NCBI GenBank assembly: GCA_030407505.1
Contig: JASDDH010000002.1
Coordinates: 185,433-249,432, forward strand
DNA length: 64,000 bases
DNA from: Planococcus sp. APC 4015
Lineage (GTDB): Bacteria; Actinomycetota; Actinomycetes; Actinomycetales; Microbacteriaceae
Direction of reading: 5' to 3'
The notes beneath the pieces are model-generated. The model saw only the letters and a program-made list of their open reading frames with translations. It was not told the origin of the DNA and made no database searches. Shown here in pieces: positions 25,951-34,517 of the stretch. The position numbers and the translations under genes are program-made. Position 1 is the first letter of the stretch. Each line of letters begins with the position of its first letter.

Positions 25951-27228
25951 ATGTTCCGCACCCGTACCGCGATCGCTGCCCTGGCGGCCGGCTCTCTGCT
26001 GGTGCTCGCCGGCTGCAGCAGCAGTTCCCCCGAGCCCGCCGCGACGTTCGACCCCGACGAAGAGGTGTCGATCGACTTCGCCTGGTGGGGCAATGACGAC
26101 CGCGCCAATCGCTACAACGAGCTGATCGCCGCCTTCAACGAGGAATACCCGAACATCACGGTCAACACGACGTTCACCGACTTCCCGAGCTACTGGGAGC
26201 AGCGCCAGATCGAGTCGACCGGCGGCAACCTGCCCGACGTCTTCCAGTTCTCCGACAGCTACCTGCGTCAGTACGGCGAGACGGGCAACATCCTCGACCT
26301 GAACGAGGTCGCCGACTTCATCGACTTCACGACATTCGACGAGGGACTGCTCGGCACGGGTCGCCTGGGCGACGCGCAGTACTCGCTGCCGACCGGGTTC
26401 AGCCTGTGGGCCAACTTCGTCAACGACGACCTGCTCGCCGCAGCCGGTGTCGACGTCCCCGAGGGCGGAACCACCTACGAGGAGTTCAACGAGTGGATGG
26501 CCGAGGTGACCGAGGCCACCGGCGGCGCGCCCTTCGGCGGCACCGACTACACCCAGCGCATCCAGGTGTTCGAACTGCAGCTCCGCGCACAGGGGGAGAG
26601 CCTCTACACCGAGGACGGCGAGCTCGGCTTCACCGAAGACCAGCTGACGGAGTTCTGGGAGTCGGGCGCAGGAATCCGCGACGGTGTCACGATCCCGCAG
26701 CAGCAGCTCGAGGAGATCAGCCCCATCTCGGGCTTCGGTGCGACGCGCACGGCGAGCGAGATGAGCTGGAGCAACTTCCTCGGCGGCTACCTCGCTGATT
26801 CCGGCTCATCGTCGATCACGATCGTCGCCCCGCCGACCGACGAGCCCGATGCCAAGGACCTGTACCGTCAGGGCGGTCTGCAGGTCGCGATCTCGGCCAA
26901 CACGGAGGAGCCCGAAGCGGCCGCGATCTTCCTCGACTACGTCGTCAACAGCGAGATGGCGGGCGAGATCTTCGGCACGACGCTGGGCTTCCCGGCGTCC
27001 AGCAGCAAGCTGGCCGGTGCCGCGCTCGAAGGCCCGGACCTCCAGGTCGCCGAGTACATCGAGTCGGTCGAGGACCGCATCGGCGACACCCCGCCGCCGG
27101 CCGTCGTCGGCTACGGCTCGCTCGAGCAGAAGTTCTGGGACCTCGGCAAGGAGCTCGGCCTCGGCACGAAGACCGTCGACCAGGCTGTGTCGGAGTTCTT
27201 CGCAGAGGCGGACGTCATCCTCGGCTGA
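25951..27228 (+). CDS. ABC sugar transporter substrate-binding lipoprotein
   Basis: A 425-residue extracytoplasmic family 1 solute-binding protein. Lipoprotein signal peptide with lipobox LAGC, acylated Cys at 22. The mature part starts with a Ser/Pro linker, then the MalE/UgpB-type fold (FAWWGNDDRANRYNELIAAF, SLPTGFSLWANFVNDDLLAAAG). It binds an oligosaccharide or monosaccharide, identity unknown. Unusually, no permease or ATPase genes follow, so it must share a transporter encoded elsewhere. Start ATG at 25951 with GGAAAGGA upstream. Regulated by the LacI-type operator at 25892. Confidence 0.92.
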   Translation: MFRTRTAIAALAAGSLLVLAGCSSSSPEPAATFDPDEEVSIDFAWWGNDDRANRYNELIAAFNEEYPNITVNTTFTDFPSYWEQRQIESTGGNLPDVFQFSDSYLRQYGETGNILDLNEVADFIDFTTFDEGLLGTGRLGDAQYSLPTGFSLWANFVNDDLLAAAGVDVPEGGTTYEEFNEWMAEVTEATGGAPFGGTDYTQRIQVFELQLRAQGESLYTEDGELGFTEDQLTEFWESGAGIRDGVTIPQQQLEEISPISGFGATRTASEMSWSNFLGGYLADSGSSSITIVAPPTDEPDAKDLYRQGGLQVAISANTEEPEAAAIFLDYVVNSEMAGEIFGTTLGFPASSSKLAGAALEGPDLQVAEYIESVEDRIGDTPPPAVVGYGSLEQKFWDLGKELGLGTKTVDQAVSEFFAEADVILG

Positions 27229-27240
27229 CATCTCTCACCT

Positions 27241-27279
27241 CGAACGGGCAGGTCGCGCGACAGCGTGCCTGCCCGTTCG
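27241..27279. terminator. Strong hairpin between convergent genes
   Basis: A perfect 12-bp stem (CGAACGGGCAGG / CCTGCCCGTTCG) with a 15-nt loop lies 12 nt after the solute-binding gene. No T-tract, as often in actinobacteria. It could stop both strands. Confidence 0.65.
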
Positions 27280-27302
27280 GCGTGGGTGCAGCGACTCCCG
27301 CC

Positions 27303-27620
27303 TCACCAGCCGTGGGTGTTCAGCCACTCCCGTCGGCGCGCGGCGGCCTCGGCGGTCTCGGCGGGGTCGAAGGCGTCGTGCTCGGCGAGCAGCCCGCCGC
27401 GCACGTCGACGAACCGCAGGCATGTGCTGCAGAGTGCCTCGCCGCCCGGCCAGTCCGCCGCGGGGCGGCCTGGCGCGCCGGAACCCGGGCAGCGCGGGGC
27501 GTCGGCGCCGGCATCCGCCCACATGATCGCGCGGTGGCGGTGCAGGCCCGCGTGGCCGAGGTGGCGCGTGCAACGGCGGCCGTGCGAGCGGCTGTGGCAG
27601 GACGCGATGACGTCGCTCAT
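27303..27620 (-). CDS. Small Cys/His-rich hypothetical protein
   Basis: A 105-residue protein. The first 35 residues are rich in Cys, His and Arg (SCHSRSHGRRCTRHLGHAGLHRH) and a CSTC pair lies near residue 71. These could form one or two zinc sites. It ends in a helical RRREWLNTHGW tail. I do not recognise the family. The ATG overlaps the stop of the upstream MFS gene by 4 nt (ATGA), so it is translationally coupled to the transporter. Confidence 0.65.
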   Translation of the reverse strand: MSDVIASCHSRSHGRRCTRHLGHAGLHRHRAIMWADAGADAPRCPGSGAPGRPAADWPGGEALCSTCLRFVDVRGGLLAEHDAFDPAETAEAAARRREWLNTHGW

Positions 27621-28891
27621 CGAGTCGGCGTCACGCGCGGCACCCAGCGCACGAACGCGAGGGCGCCGATGAGTCCGATCGCGCCCATCACGCCCGTCGC
27701 GATCGAGAGCGAGGCGGCGGCCGCGACCGCGGAGATCAGCAGAGGAGCGGCGGCTCCGCCGGCGTCGGTCAGTGTGCGCCACGAGCCGAGGAACGGCGCG
27801 GGATCGTCCTTCGGTGCGGCGTCGGCACCGAGTGTGAGCAGGATGCCGCTGGACAGCCCGTTTCCGACGCCGAGAACGGCCGCGAAGAGGGCGAACCACA
27901 TCGCGGCCTGACTGCCGTCGTGGGTGAACGACAGCGCGATGAACCCGGCACCCATCAGCACCATGGCGGGGAGGGCGGCCCAGAGGCGGCCGAAGCGGTC
28001 CATCACCTGGCCGCTCGCGTAGAAGAGCGCGAAGTCGATGGCGCCCGACACCCCGACGACGAGGGCGATGGTCTGGGCGTCGAGTCCGATCGAGACACCC
28101 CACAGCGGCAGCACGACCTGCCGGGCCGAACGGACGGCCGAGAGGGATGCCGCGGCCAGCCCGAGCCGCGCCAGAACGCCGCGGAACCTCCACATCGTGC
28201 GGAACACTCCGACGCGCTCGGCGGTCGGGATGGAGCCCGTCACCGGTTCGCCCGTGTCCTCCGCGTCCGACGACGTCTGTCGGGGCGTCGGGGGAGCGAA
28301 CTGCTTCTCGGGGTCGGGTCCGAACAGCACGAGCAGAACGGTGGCCACGACGCACACCCCGAAGAACCAGATCGCGGCGTGCTCGTCGCCGAAGATGCCG
28401 AGCAGGGCTGCGGCGACGAACGGCCCGATGAACATGCCGAGGCGAAAAGTGCCGCCCAGCAGCGACAGTGCCCGGGCGCGGAAGGCCAGGGGGACGCGGG
28501 TGGTCATGAACGAGTGCCGCGCCAGGCCGAAGGCCGCCGCGCAGAAGCCGATCAGCAGCACGGCGATCGCGAAGATCCCGAGTGACGGGGCGAGCGCCAT
28601 CGCGACGACGCCGATGATCGCGACGATGCCGGCGATGGCCATGGTGAGGCGCTCGCCGATGCGGGCGACCGCCCATCCTGCGGGGATGTTGCCGCACAGC
28701 TGACCCACCACGAGCGCCGAGGCGACGAGGGCGGCGCCCGCGACATCCGCCCCCAATTGCGCCGCGATGACGGGGATCAGCGGGATCACGGCGCCCTCGC
28801 CGAGTGCGAACAGCACGGTGGGGCCGTAGACCATGGGCCCGAATCGCCACAGCACGTCGCGTGCGCGGGGGGACTCGGGCGTGTTCGTCAT
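27617..28891 (-). CDS. Major facilitator superfamily transporter
   Basis: A 424-residue protein with twelve hydrophobic segments in two halves and a cytosolic Asp/Glu/Pro-rich loop between them (about 195-225). The loop after TM2 carries the MFS motif A region [14 protein letters not shown]. It resembles drug/metabolite exporters of the DHA1 type, but no substrate can be given. Divergent from prfB; the 26-nt gap holds promoters for both. Confidence 0.88.
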   Translation of the reverse strand: MTNTPESPRARDVLWRFGPMVYGPTVLFALGEGAVIPLIPVIAAQLGADVAGAALVASALVVGQLCGNIPAGWAVARIGERLTMAIAGIVAIIGVVAMALAPSLGIFAIAVLLIGFCAAAFGLARHSFMTTRVPLAFRARALSLLGGTFRLGMFIGPFVAAALLGIFGDEHAAIWFFGVCVVATVLLVLFGPDPEKQFAPPTPRQTSSDAEDTGEPVTGSIPTAERVGVFRTMWRFRGVLARLGLAAASLSAVRSARQVVLPLWGVSIGLDAQTIALVVGVSGAIDFALFYASGQVMDRFGRLWAALPAMVLMGAGFIALSFTHDGSQAAMWFALFAAVLGVGNGLSSGILLTLGADAAPKDDPAPFLGSWRTLTDAGGAAAPLLISAVAAAASLSIATGVMGAIGLIGALAFVRWVPRVTPTR

Positions 28892-28903
28892 CGGTATCCA
28901 CGT

Positions 28904-28909
28904 TAGTCT
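28904..28909 (+). promoter_or_regulatory. -10 hexamer TAGTCT of prfB (leaderless)
   Basis: TAGTCT ends 8 nt before the prfB ATG with no Shine-Dalgarno sequence. On the opposite strand TAACGT lies 8 nt before the MFS ATG, so the two promoters overlap almost completely. Confidence 0.5.
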
Positions 28910-28917
28910 GGAGTGTC

Positions 28918-30027
28918 ATGCTCGAACTCGATCTTTCCGAAGACATCCAGGCGCTTCGCTCCACCTTCGACGACATCCGCTCGGTGGTCGACGTCGAGGG
29001 ACTCACGGCGGAGATCGCGCGGCTGAGCGAAGAGGCCGGCGCCCCCGACCTGTGGGACGACGTCGAGAAGGCGCAGAAGGTCACCAGTGCCCTCAGTCAC
29101 CGCCAGACCGAGCTGCGTCGCATCTCCGACCTCGAACGCCGCCTCGACGACCTCGACGTGCTCATCGAGCTCGCCGTCGAGATGGACGACGAGGAGTCCG
29201 CCGACGAGGCCCGCAAGGAGGTCGCCGAGCTGCAGGACATCGTCGGTCAGCTCGAAGTGCAGACGCTGCTCGACGGCGAGTACGACTCGCGGTCGGCCGT
29301 CGTGACGATCCGCTCCGGCGCCGGCGGCGACGACGCCACCGACTTCGCCGAGATGCTCATGCGCATGTACCTGCGCTGGGCCGAGCGCCACAAGTACCCC
29401 GTCAAGGTCATGGACACCTCGTTCGCCGAGGGCGCGGGCATCAAGTCCGCCACGTTCGAGGTCGACGCGCCCTACGCCTACGGCACGCTCTCGGTCGAGG
29501 CCGGCACGCATCGCCTCGCGCGCATCAGCCCGTTCGGCTCGGCCGACAAGCGCCAGACGTCGTTCGCCGCCGTCGAGGTCATCCCGGTCATGGAGGAAGC
29601 TCAGGCGGTCGATGTCCCCGAGGGCGACATCCGCGTCGACGTCTTCCGCTCGTCGGGTCCCGGTGGTCAGTCCGTCAACACGACCGACTCGGCCGTGCGC
29701 ATCACACACCTCCCCACCGGCCTGGTGGTCTCGATGCAGAACGAGAAGTCGCAGATCCAGAACCGCGCCGCCGCCATGCGGGTGCTGCAGACACGCCTCA
29801 TGCTGCTGCAGCGTGAAGAAGAGGCTGCGAAGAAGAAGGAGCTCGCCGGCGTCATCACCGCGAGCTGGGGCGATCAGATGCGTTCGTACTTCCTCTACGG
29901 TCAGCAGCTCGTGAAGGATCTCCGCACCGGCTACGAGGTCGGCAACCCGGCGGTCGTCTTCGACGGCGACCTCGACGGGCTCATCGCGGCGGGCATCCGC
30001 TGGCGCAAGCGCAAGCTCGACGACTGA
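28918..30027 (+). CDS. prfB: Peptide chain release factor 2
   Basis: A 369-residue class I release factor that reads UGA and UAA. Stop-codon tripeptide SPF is at residues 204-206 and the catalytic GGQ at 249-251 ([16 protein letters not shown]). The reading frame is continuous from the ATG: there is no in-frame UGA near codon 25, so the programmed +1 frameshift that autoregulates prfB in many bacteria is absent. In actinobacteria prfB normally stands next to ftsE-ftsX-smpB-ssrA, which is the case here apart from the HNH gene in between. Confidence 0.97.
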   Translation: MLELDLSEDIQALRSTFDDIRSVVDVEGLTAEIARLSEEAGAPDLWDDVEKAQKVTSALSHRQTELRRISDLERRLDDLDVLIELAVEMDDEESADEARKEVAELQDIVGQLEVQTLLDGEYDSRSAVVTIRSGAGGDDATDFAEMLMRMYLRWAERHKYPVKVMDTSFAEGAGIKSATFEVDAPYAYGTLSVEAGTHRLARISPFGSADKRQTSFAAVEVIPVMEEAQAVDVPEGDIRVDVFRSSGPGGQSVNTTDSAVRITHLPTGLVVSMQNEKSQIQNRAAAMRVLQTRLMLLQREEEAAKKKELAGVITASWGDQMRSYFLYGQQLVKDLRTGYEVGNPAVVFDGDLDGLIAAGIRWRKRKLDD

Positions 30028-30168
30028 TGTCGCGCGTCTCGATGACGGATGCCGCGCGGGCGCGTCCGACGGCCTGAGCTTGCTCCTCGTTGAGTCCTCG
30101 CACTTCGCGGGTTGACCGCGCGCGCATCCCGCCGGCGTATGTCAATGCCGCGGCATCGGACCCGCGCG

Positions 30169-31557
30169 TCACGTACGACGAACCGCATCGCGGAGCCTCG
30201 TCGGCGACGTGGTCACCGTGCGCCACCGTCCGCCCGAGTCCCACCAGAGCGGCGCCCTCACCTGCGGAACCCCCCGGTTCATCCGGATCGACCAGCCGCT
30301 TCGGTCGAGGTAGCGGTGATGGAACCAGCAGAGAAGCACCCCGTTGTCGGTGTGGGTCGGACCGCCCCGCGCATGCTCCACGACGTGATGGATTTCGCAC
30401 CAGCCCGCGGCAATACCGCAGCCGGGGATGATGCAGCCGCCGTCGCGGAGCGCGATCGCGCGCCGCTGGTGCCGGTTGAAGACCCGCTCCTCGGTGCCGA
30501 GGCGGCGGATGCGACCCTCGGGGCTCAGCGCCACGCGCTGGATCACCGACCCGCACCCGATGTGCCCGGCGGCGACGAGGGAGACGGGGCTCGCATCACC
30601 GTCGAGGTATGCGTAGCCGCGGCCGCTGACGAGGTCTTCCTCGCGCACGGACACCACGAGCGTGGGCGCGCCGCCGCCGACCGTCGGGAGCTCGCCCGAA
30701 GCCGCGGCGACGGTCAGCGCTGTCGCGAGCACGTCGTGGTGCTTCTGCGCACGGGTGCGCGGGTCGACCGGACGGGCGAAGTCCACGTCTTCCTCGGGCT
30801 CGTCGGTGAATCTCACTCGCGGTGACAGCAGGGCATCGCACAGGCGTCGGAACTGCGCGGCCACCTCAGGCAGCAGCGTTCCGCGGATCGGCACGCCCGA
30901 GTCTGTGGGGGCGCCGAGCGTGACCCCGCGCCGGTGGGCGTGCAGCCGATCGCGCGGCTCAGCTCCGTCCTGGTCGAGCACCGCCTGCCACGCGAGCGCC
31001 TGCACGCGCAGAAGATCGGCGCACGCCGGAGGCGCGCCGTCGGGCCCGTCGCGGAGTGCCGTCGCCGCCAGAATCTGGTCGGCCTCTCGTACTGCGTCCC
31101 GCGGCACCCTGCCGCCCGCGGACAGCAGAGGAGTGGCGATCGCGAGGATGCCGTCGACGCCCACGGCTCCGCTGAGCATCGCGCGACGCAGGGCGGGCAA
31201 CGCGGGCTCGAGCTGCTCACCGCTCACGAGCGCCCGCTCACCGACCACGGCCTTGGCCGCGCGGGCGAGCCGATGCGCGGACGCCGGCGCGAGGAGCGTC
31301 GTACGCTGCACGAGCTCGCCGACGTCGTGGCATCCGAACCGGCTCGTCAGCTTGTCGTCGATCACGCCCGTCGACAATCGTGCGATGACTTCGCCCACGG
31401 CGCCCACGAGCACGGCATCGACCCGCCTGTGGATTCGCGCCGCGACGGACAGGATCAGGAGCAGTCGCTCGTCGTCGACCGACGCGAAGGCGTCGCCGTC
31501 GACCAGATCGCTCGCCAGCACATCGAGTGCATGGAGGCGGTCGAGGAGCGGGTGCAT
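30169..31557 (-). CDS. DUF222/HNH endonuclease-type protein
   Basis: A 462-residue protein with the actinobacterial layout: N-terminal helical DUF222 (residues 1-~300) and a C-terminal HNH nuclease motif (RDGGCIIPGCG near 383, CEIHHVVEHARGGPTHTDNGVLLCWFHH near 397-424). Many actinobacterial genomes carry multiple diverged copies, and they behave like selfish or mobile genes. The biological role is unknown. It sits on the opposite strand, inserted between prfB and ftsE. ATG at 31557 with GGAGG directly upstream. Confidence 0.92.
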   Translation of the reverse strand: MHPLLDRLHALDVLASDLVDGDAFASVDDERLLLILSVAARIHRRVDAVLVGAVGEVIARLSTGVIDDKLTSRFGCHDVGELVQRTTLLAPASAHRLARAAKAVVGERALVSGEQLEPALPALRRAMLSGAVGVDGILAIATPLLSAGGRVPRDAVREADQILAATALRDGPDGAPPACADLLRVQALAWQAVLDQDGAEPRDRLHAHRRGVTLGAPTDSGVPIRGTLLPEVAAQFRRLCDALLSPRVRFTDEPEEDVDFARPVDPRTRAQKHHDVLATALTVAAASGELPTVGGGAPTLVVSVREEDLVSGRGYAYLDGDASPVSLVAAGHIGCGSVIQRVALSPEGRIRRLGTEERVFNRHQRRAIALRDGGCIIPGCGIAAGWCEIHHVVEHARGGPTHTDNGVLLCWFHHRYLDRSGWSIRMNRGVPQVRAPLWWDSGGRWRTVTTSPTRLRDAVRRT

Positions 31558-31776
31558 ACCTCCATTCTGAGCACCCCCTCCGACATTCCGATCTCCAAAA
31601 CAACGCAGATCATCGCCTACTTCTGATTCTGTGGAAAGTCGTCCCGCAGCCCTGCCTGTGGAGGAACGGATCGTGAGGCCAACCGGATGCCGCGCCCGGA
31701 ACGGACCCGTCAGCGCGACTCCAGCTCGGCGAGGCAGACCGGGAACTCAGCGCGATCGGCGCCGGCGTCACCACGT

Positions 31777-31811
31777 CGGATGCGCTCGAGTACACGGGTC
31801 GAGCGCATCCG
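31777..31811. other. 13-bp perfect hairpin upstream of ftsE
   Basis: Arms CGGATGCGCTCGA (31777-31789) and TCGAGCGCATCCG (31799-31811) with a 9-nt loop. No T-tract follows on either strand. It stands about 75 nt upstream of the ftsE -10 box. It could be a terminator left from a lost gene or a regulator binding site. Confidence 0.5.
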
Positions 31812-31884
31812 TCCGGCTCCCTGGACAGCGCACCCGGATGCCGCGCCCCCGGGTGTCGCTGGGGAGGATCGGCGGCACTCTGCC

Positions 31885-31890
31885 TAGGCT
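31885..31890 (+). promoter_or_regulatory. -10 hexamer TAGGCT of ftsE (leaderless)
   Basis: TAGGCT ends 9 nt before the ftsE ATG, with no Shine-Dalgarno sequence. Confidence 0.45.
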
Positions 31891-31899
31891 GGCTGAGCC

Positions 31900-33030
31900 A
31901 TGATCCGGTTCGAAAACGTCACGAAGCGCTACCGTGGCACCGCCCGCCCCGCCCTCAACGAGGTCGACTTCGAGGTGCTGCGCGGCGAGTTCGTCTTCCT
32001 CGTCGGCGCGTCCGGCTCGGGAAAGTCCTCGTGTCTCCGGCTGATCCTGCGCGAGGAGACCCCGAGCGACGGTCGGGTCGTCGTGCTCGGTCGCGACCTC
32101 CGGACCCTCTCGAACCGCAAGGTGCCGTACTTCCGCCGACACGTCGGAGCCGTCTTCCAGGACTTCCGGCTGCTGCCGAACAAGACCGTCTTCCAGAACG
32201 TCGCCTTCACGCTGCAGGTGATCGGGTCGAGCCGGGGCTTCATCCAGCAGGCCGTTCCCGAGACCCTGGCTCTGGTCGGCCTCGCCGGCAAGGAGAAGCG
32301 GTTCCCCCACGAACTCTCGGGCGGGGAGCAGCAGCGCGTCGCGATCGCGCGGGCGCTCGTCAATCGCCCCCAGGTGCTGCTCGCCGACGAGCCGACCGGA
32401 AACCTCGACCCCGCCACATCCGTCGACATCATGCAGCTGCTCGCGCGCATCAACGCCGGCGGCACGACGGTGGTGATGGCCACGCACGAGGCCGGATTCG
32501 TCGACCAGATGCAGCGTCGCGTGATCGAGCTCAAGCACGGTGAGATGGTGCGCGACGAGCGGCACGGCGGCTACGGCGACACCTCGGCGATCCCGAGCCT
32601 CGCCCCCGAGCCCGAGCGCGGGGCGGCCGCCGTGGCGGCACTGACCGCCGTGCTCGAGCTGCACCGCGAGATCGTCGAGACCGGCGTGGTGGATTCCGAA
32701 GCAGTGGATGCCGCGGTCGAAGCCGCGACGATCGCCGCCGAACCGGCCATCGAGGCGCAGGCCGCTGCGGCGACAGAAGCGGCGATCGCCGAGGCCGCCG
32801 ATCAGCTCGCCCACGCCGCCGAAACCGATGACCTTCCCGCCCCCGCGCCGGTGACCTTCGTCGAGACGCCGCCCGAAGAAGTCGAGGTGCCCGCCGATGC
32901 GGCGCCCGCGCGCACGAATCCGATCCCGGTCGTCGAATCGATCGAGATGGACGTGCAGGAGCTCGGGCTGGCCGACCGACTGGGGCTCGGCGAGACCGAC
33001 CCCGACGACGAAGTGGGGCCGACCTCGTGA
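31900..33030 (+). CDS. ftsE: Cell division ATP-binding protein FtsE with long C-terminal extension
   Basis: ATPase partner of FtsX. FtsEX couples septum formation to activation of peptidoglycan hydrolases. Walker A GASGSGKSS at 36-44 (K42), signature LSGGEQQR at 139-146, Walker B VLLADEP at 159-165, H-loop ATHEA. The typical protein is about 230 residues; this one has 376. Residues ~226-376 are Ala/Glu/Pro-rich, acidic and probably disordered, ending MDVQELGLADRLGLGETDPDDEVGPTS. The ftsX GTG overlaps its stop by 4 nt. Confidence 0.95.
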   Translation: MIRFENVTKRYRGTARPALNEVDFEVLRGEFVFLVGASGSGKSSCLRLILREETPSDGRVVVLGRDLRTLSNRKVPYFRRHVGAVFQDFRLLPNKTVFQNVAFTLQVIGSSRGFIQQAVPETLALVGLAGKEKRFPHELSGGEQQRVAIARALVNRPQVLLADEPTGNLDPATSVDIMQLLARINAGGTTVVMATHEAGFVDQMQRRVIELKHGEMVRDERHGGYGDTSAIPSLAPEPERGAAAVAALTAVLELHREIVETGVVDSEAVDAAVEAATIAAEPAIEAQAAAATEAAIAEAADQLAHAAETDDLPAPAPVTFVETPPEEVEVPADAAPARTNPIPVVESIEMDVQELGLADRLGLGETDPDDEVGPTS

Positions 33031-33938
33031 GAATCGGACTGATCCTCGGAGAGGCGCTCACCGGACTGCGTCGCAACGCGTCGATGGTGGTCTCGGTCGT
33101 GCTCGTGACATTCGTCTCGCTCACTTTCGTGGGCGCGGCGATCCTCATGCAGATGCAGATCGGCACCATGAAGGACTTCTGGGTCGACCGGGCGCAGGTC
33201 GCGATCTCGATGTGCAGCGCCGTGTCGACCGCGACGACGTGCACCGGCGGCACGGCGACGCCCGAGCAGCTGGCCGAGGTGCAGGCGAAGCTCGAGAGTC
33301 CCGCGCTCGCGGGGATCATCCGCGACGTCGCGTTCGAAGACCGTCAGTACACGTACGACCGCATCGTCGAGCTCGAGCCCGGCTACGCCGACATCCTCAC
33401 GCCCGACCAGGCGTGGGAGACCTTCCGTCTGAATCTCGTCGACCAGACGCAGTCCGACGTGATCATCGAAGCGTTCACGGGCATGGCGGGCGTCGAAGAG
33501 GTGCGCGACGAGATGCAGTACCTCGAGCCCCTGTTCTCTGCCCTCACCGTCGCGACCTACATCGCCGTCGGGATCGCCGCTCTCATGCTGGTCGCGGCGG
33601 TGCTGCTGATCGCCACCACGATCCGGCTGTCCGCCTACGCGCGACGGCGGGAGATCGGCATCATGCGCCTGGTGGGGGCATCCAATCGGTTCATCCAGAC
33701 CCCGTTCGTGCTCGAGGGCGTGCTCGCGGCGCTCATCGGCTCGGTGCTCGCGAGCGGTGCGGTGCTCGCCGGCGTGCATTTCGGCGTCAACGGCTATCTG
33801 CGCGAGCGCATCAACTTCGTCACCACATGGGTGGGCATCGGCGACGCGTGGGTCGTGGTGCCGATCGTGATCGGGATCGGCGTGCTGCTCGCGGCCCTCT
33901 CCGCCGGGTTCGCGATCCGGCGCTGGCTGCGCGCGTGA
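33027..33938 (+). CDS. ftsX: Cell division protein FtsX
   Basis: A 303-residue membrane protein with four hydrophobic segments (about 21-43, 175-200, 230-250, 270-293) and one large extracytoplasmic loop (about 45-170) that in other actinobacteria contacts NlpC/P60 hydrolases such as RipC. The loop has a Cys pair (MCSAVSTATTCTGG) that may be disulphide bonded. The cytosolic RRREIGIMRLVGASNRFIQTPFVLEG segment is typical. Translationally coupled to ftsE. Confidence 0.95.
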   Translation: MRIGLILGEALTGLRRNASMVVSVVLVTFVSLTFVGAAILMQMQIGTMKDFWVDRAQVAISMCSAVSTATTCTGGTATPEQLAEVQAKLESPALAGIIRDVAFEDRQYTYDRIVELEPGYADILTPDQAWETFRLNLVDQTQSDVIIEAFTGMAGVEEVRDEMQYLEPLFSALTVATYIAVGIAALMLVAAVLLIATTIRLSAYARRREIGIMRLVGASNRFIQTPFVLEGVLAALIGSVLASGAVLAGVHFGVNGYLRERINFVTTWVGIGDAWVVVPIVIGIGVLLAALSAGFAIRRWLRA

Positions 33939-33970
33939 CCCGCGAGGGCGTCGCGGCCCGCAGCGTCGGA

Positions 33971-33976
33971 TAGACT
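33971..33976 (+). promoter_or_regulatory. Probable -10 box of smpB
   Basis: TAGACT about 63 nt before the smpB ATG. It implies a short leader that includes the GGAGACAAC ribosome-binding site. Confidence 0.4.
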
Positions 33977-34039
33977 GACAGGCTGCCGCGCGCCCCTCGA
34001 CGGGCCGATCGATCATGCGGCATCCATCGAGGAGACAAC

Positions 34040-34516
34040 ATGCCCAGGGAACGCGGTGAAACGGTCGTCGCGACCAATCGTCGCGCCCGGCACGACTACG
34101 ACATCGACAAGACGTACGAGGCGGGCCTCGTGCTCACCGGCACCGAAGTGAAGTCGCTGCGCCAAGGGCGCGCGAACCTCACCGACGGCTACGCCTACGT
34201 CGACGGCGGTGAGGTCTTCCTCGACTCCGTGCACATCCCCGAGTATTCGCAGGGGCACTGGACCAACCACGCGTCCAAGCGCACGCGCAAGCTGCTGCTG
34301 CACAAGGAAGAGATCATCAAGATCTCGCACGCCGTCTCCGCCGGCGGCTACACGCTGATCCCGATGAAGCTGTACTTCTCGGACGGCCGGGCCAAGGTCG
34401 AGATCGCGGTCGCGAAGGGCAAGCGCGAGTACGAGAAGCGCCAGACGATCCGCGAGCGCGAGGACAAGCGCGAGGCCGAGCGCGCGATGCGCTCGAAGAA
34501 CCGGCTCGGCGACTGA
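34040..34516 (+). CDS. smpB: SsrA-binding protein SmpB
   Basis: A 158-residue protein that binds tmRNA and brings it to stalled ribosomes for trans-translation. Typical segments: [44 protein letters not shown], and the basic helical tail [26 protein letters not shown] at 34040 with GGAGACAAC. The tmRNA gene it serves lies 5 kb downstream on the same strand. Its stop is 1 nt from the stop of the convergent lipoprotein gene. Confidence 0.97.
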   Translation: MPRERGETVVATNRRARHDYDIDKTYEAGLVLTGTEVKSLRQGRANLTDGYAYVDGGEVFLDSVHIPEYSQGHWTNHASKRTRKLLLHKEEIIKISHAVSAGGYTLIPMKLYFSDGRAKVEIAVAKGKREYEKRQTIREREDKREAERAMRSKNRLGD

Positions 34517-34517
34517 C

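Larger units (their letters stand above)
31558..31899. other. 342-bp intergenic region between HNH gene and ftsE
   Basis: I find no credible gene. It contains a short AT-richer stretch (about 31590-31640), two copies of the octamer GGATGCCG, a 13-bp hairpin at 31777-31811 and the ftsE -10 hexamer. Promoters of both divergent genes must lie here. Confidence 0.6.

Noticed and set aside
28918..29000. Programmed +1 frameshift in prfB
   Set aside because: The frame is continuous from the ATG with no UGA or slippery CUU UGA site near codon 25.
27303..29084. A 593-codon minus-strand frame that spans the MFS gene and the small Cys/His gene
   Set aside because: Only its last 105 codons are real. The rest is a shadow of the MFS gene in another frame.
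30145..30156. Palindrome ATGCCGCGGCAT as an operator or terminator
   Set aside because: A 12-bp GC-rich palindrome is expected by chance at this base composition, it lies between two convergent gene ends, and nothing supports a function.
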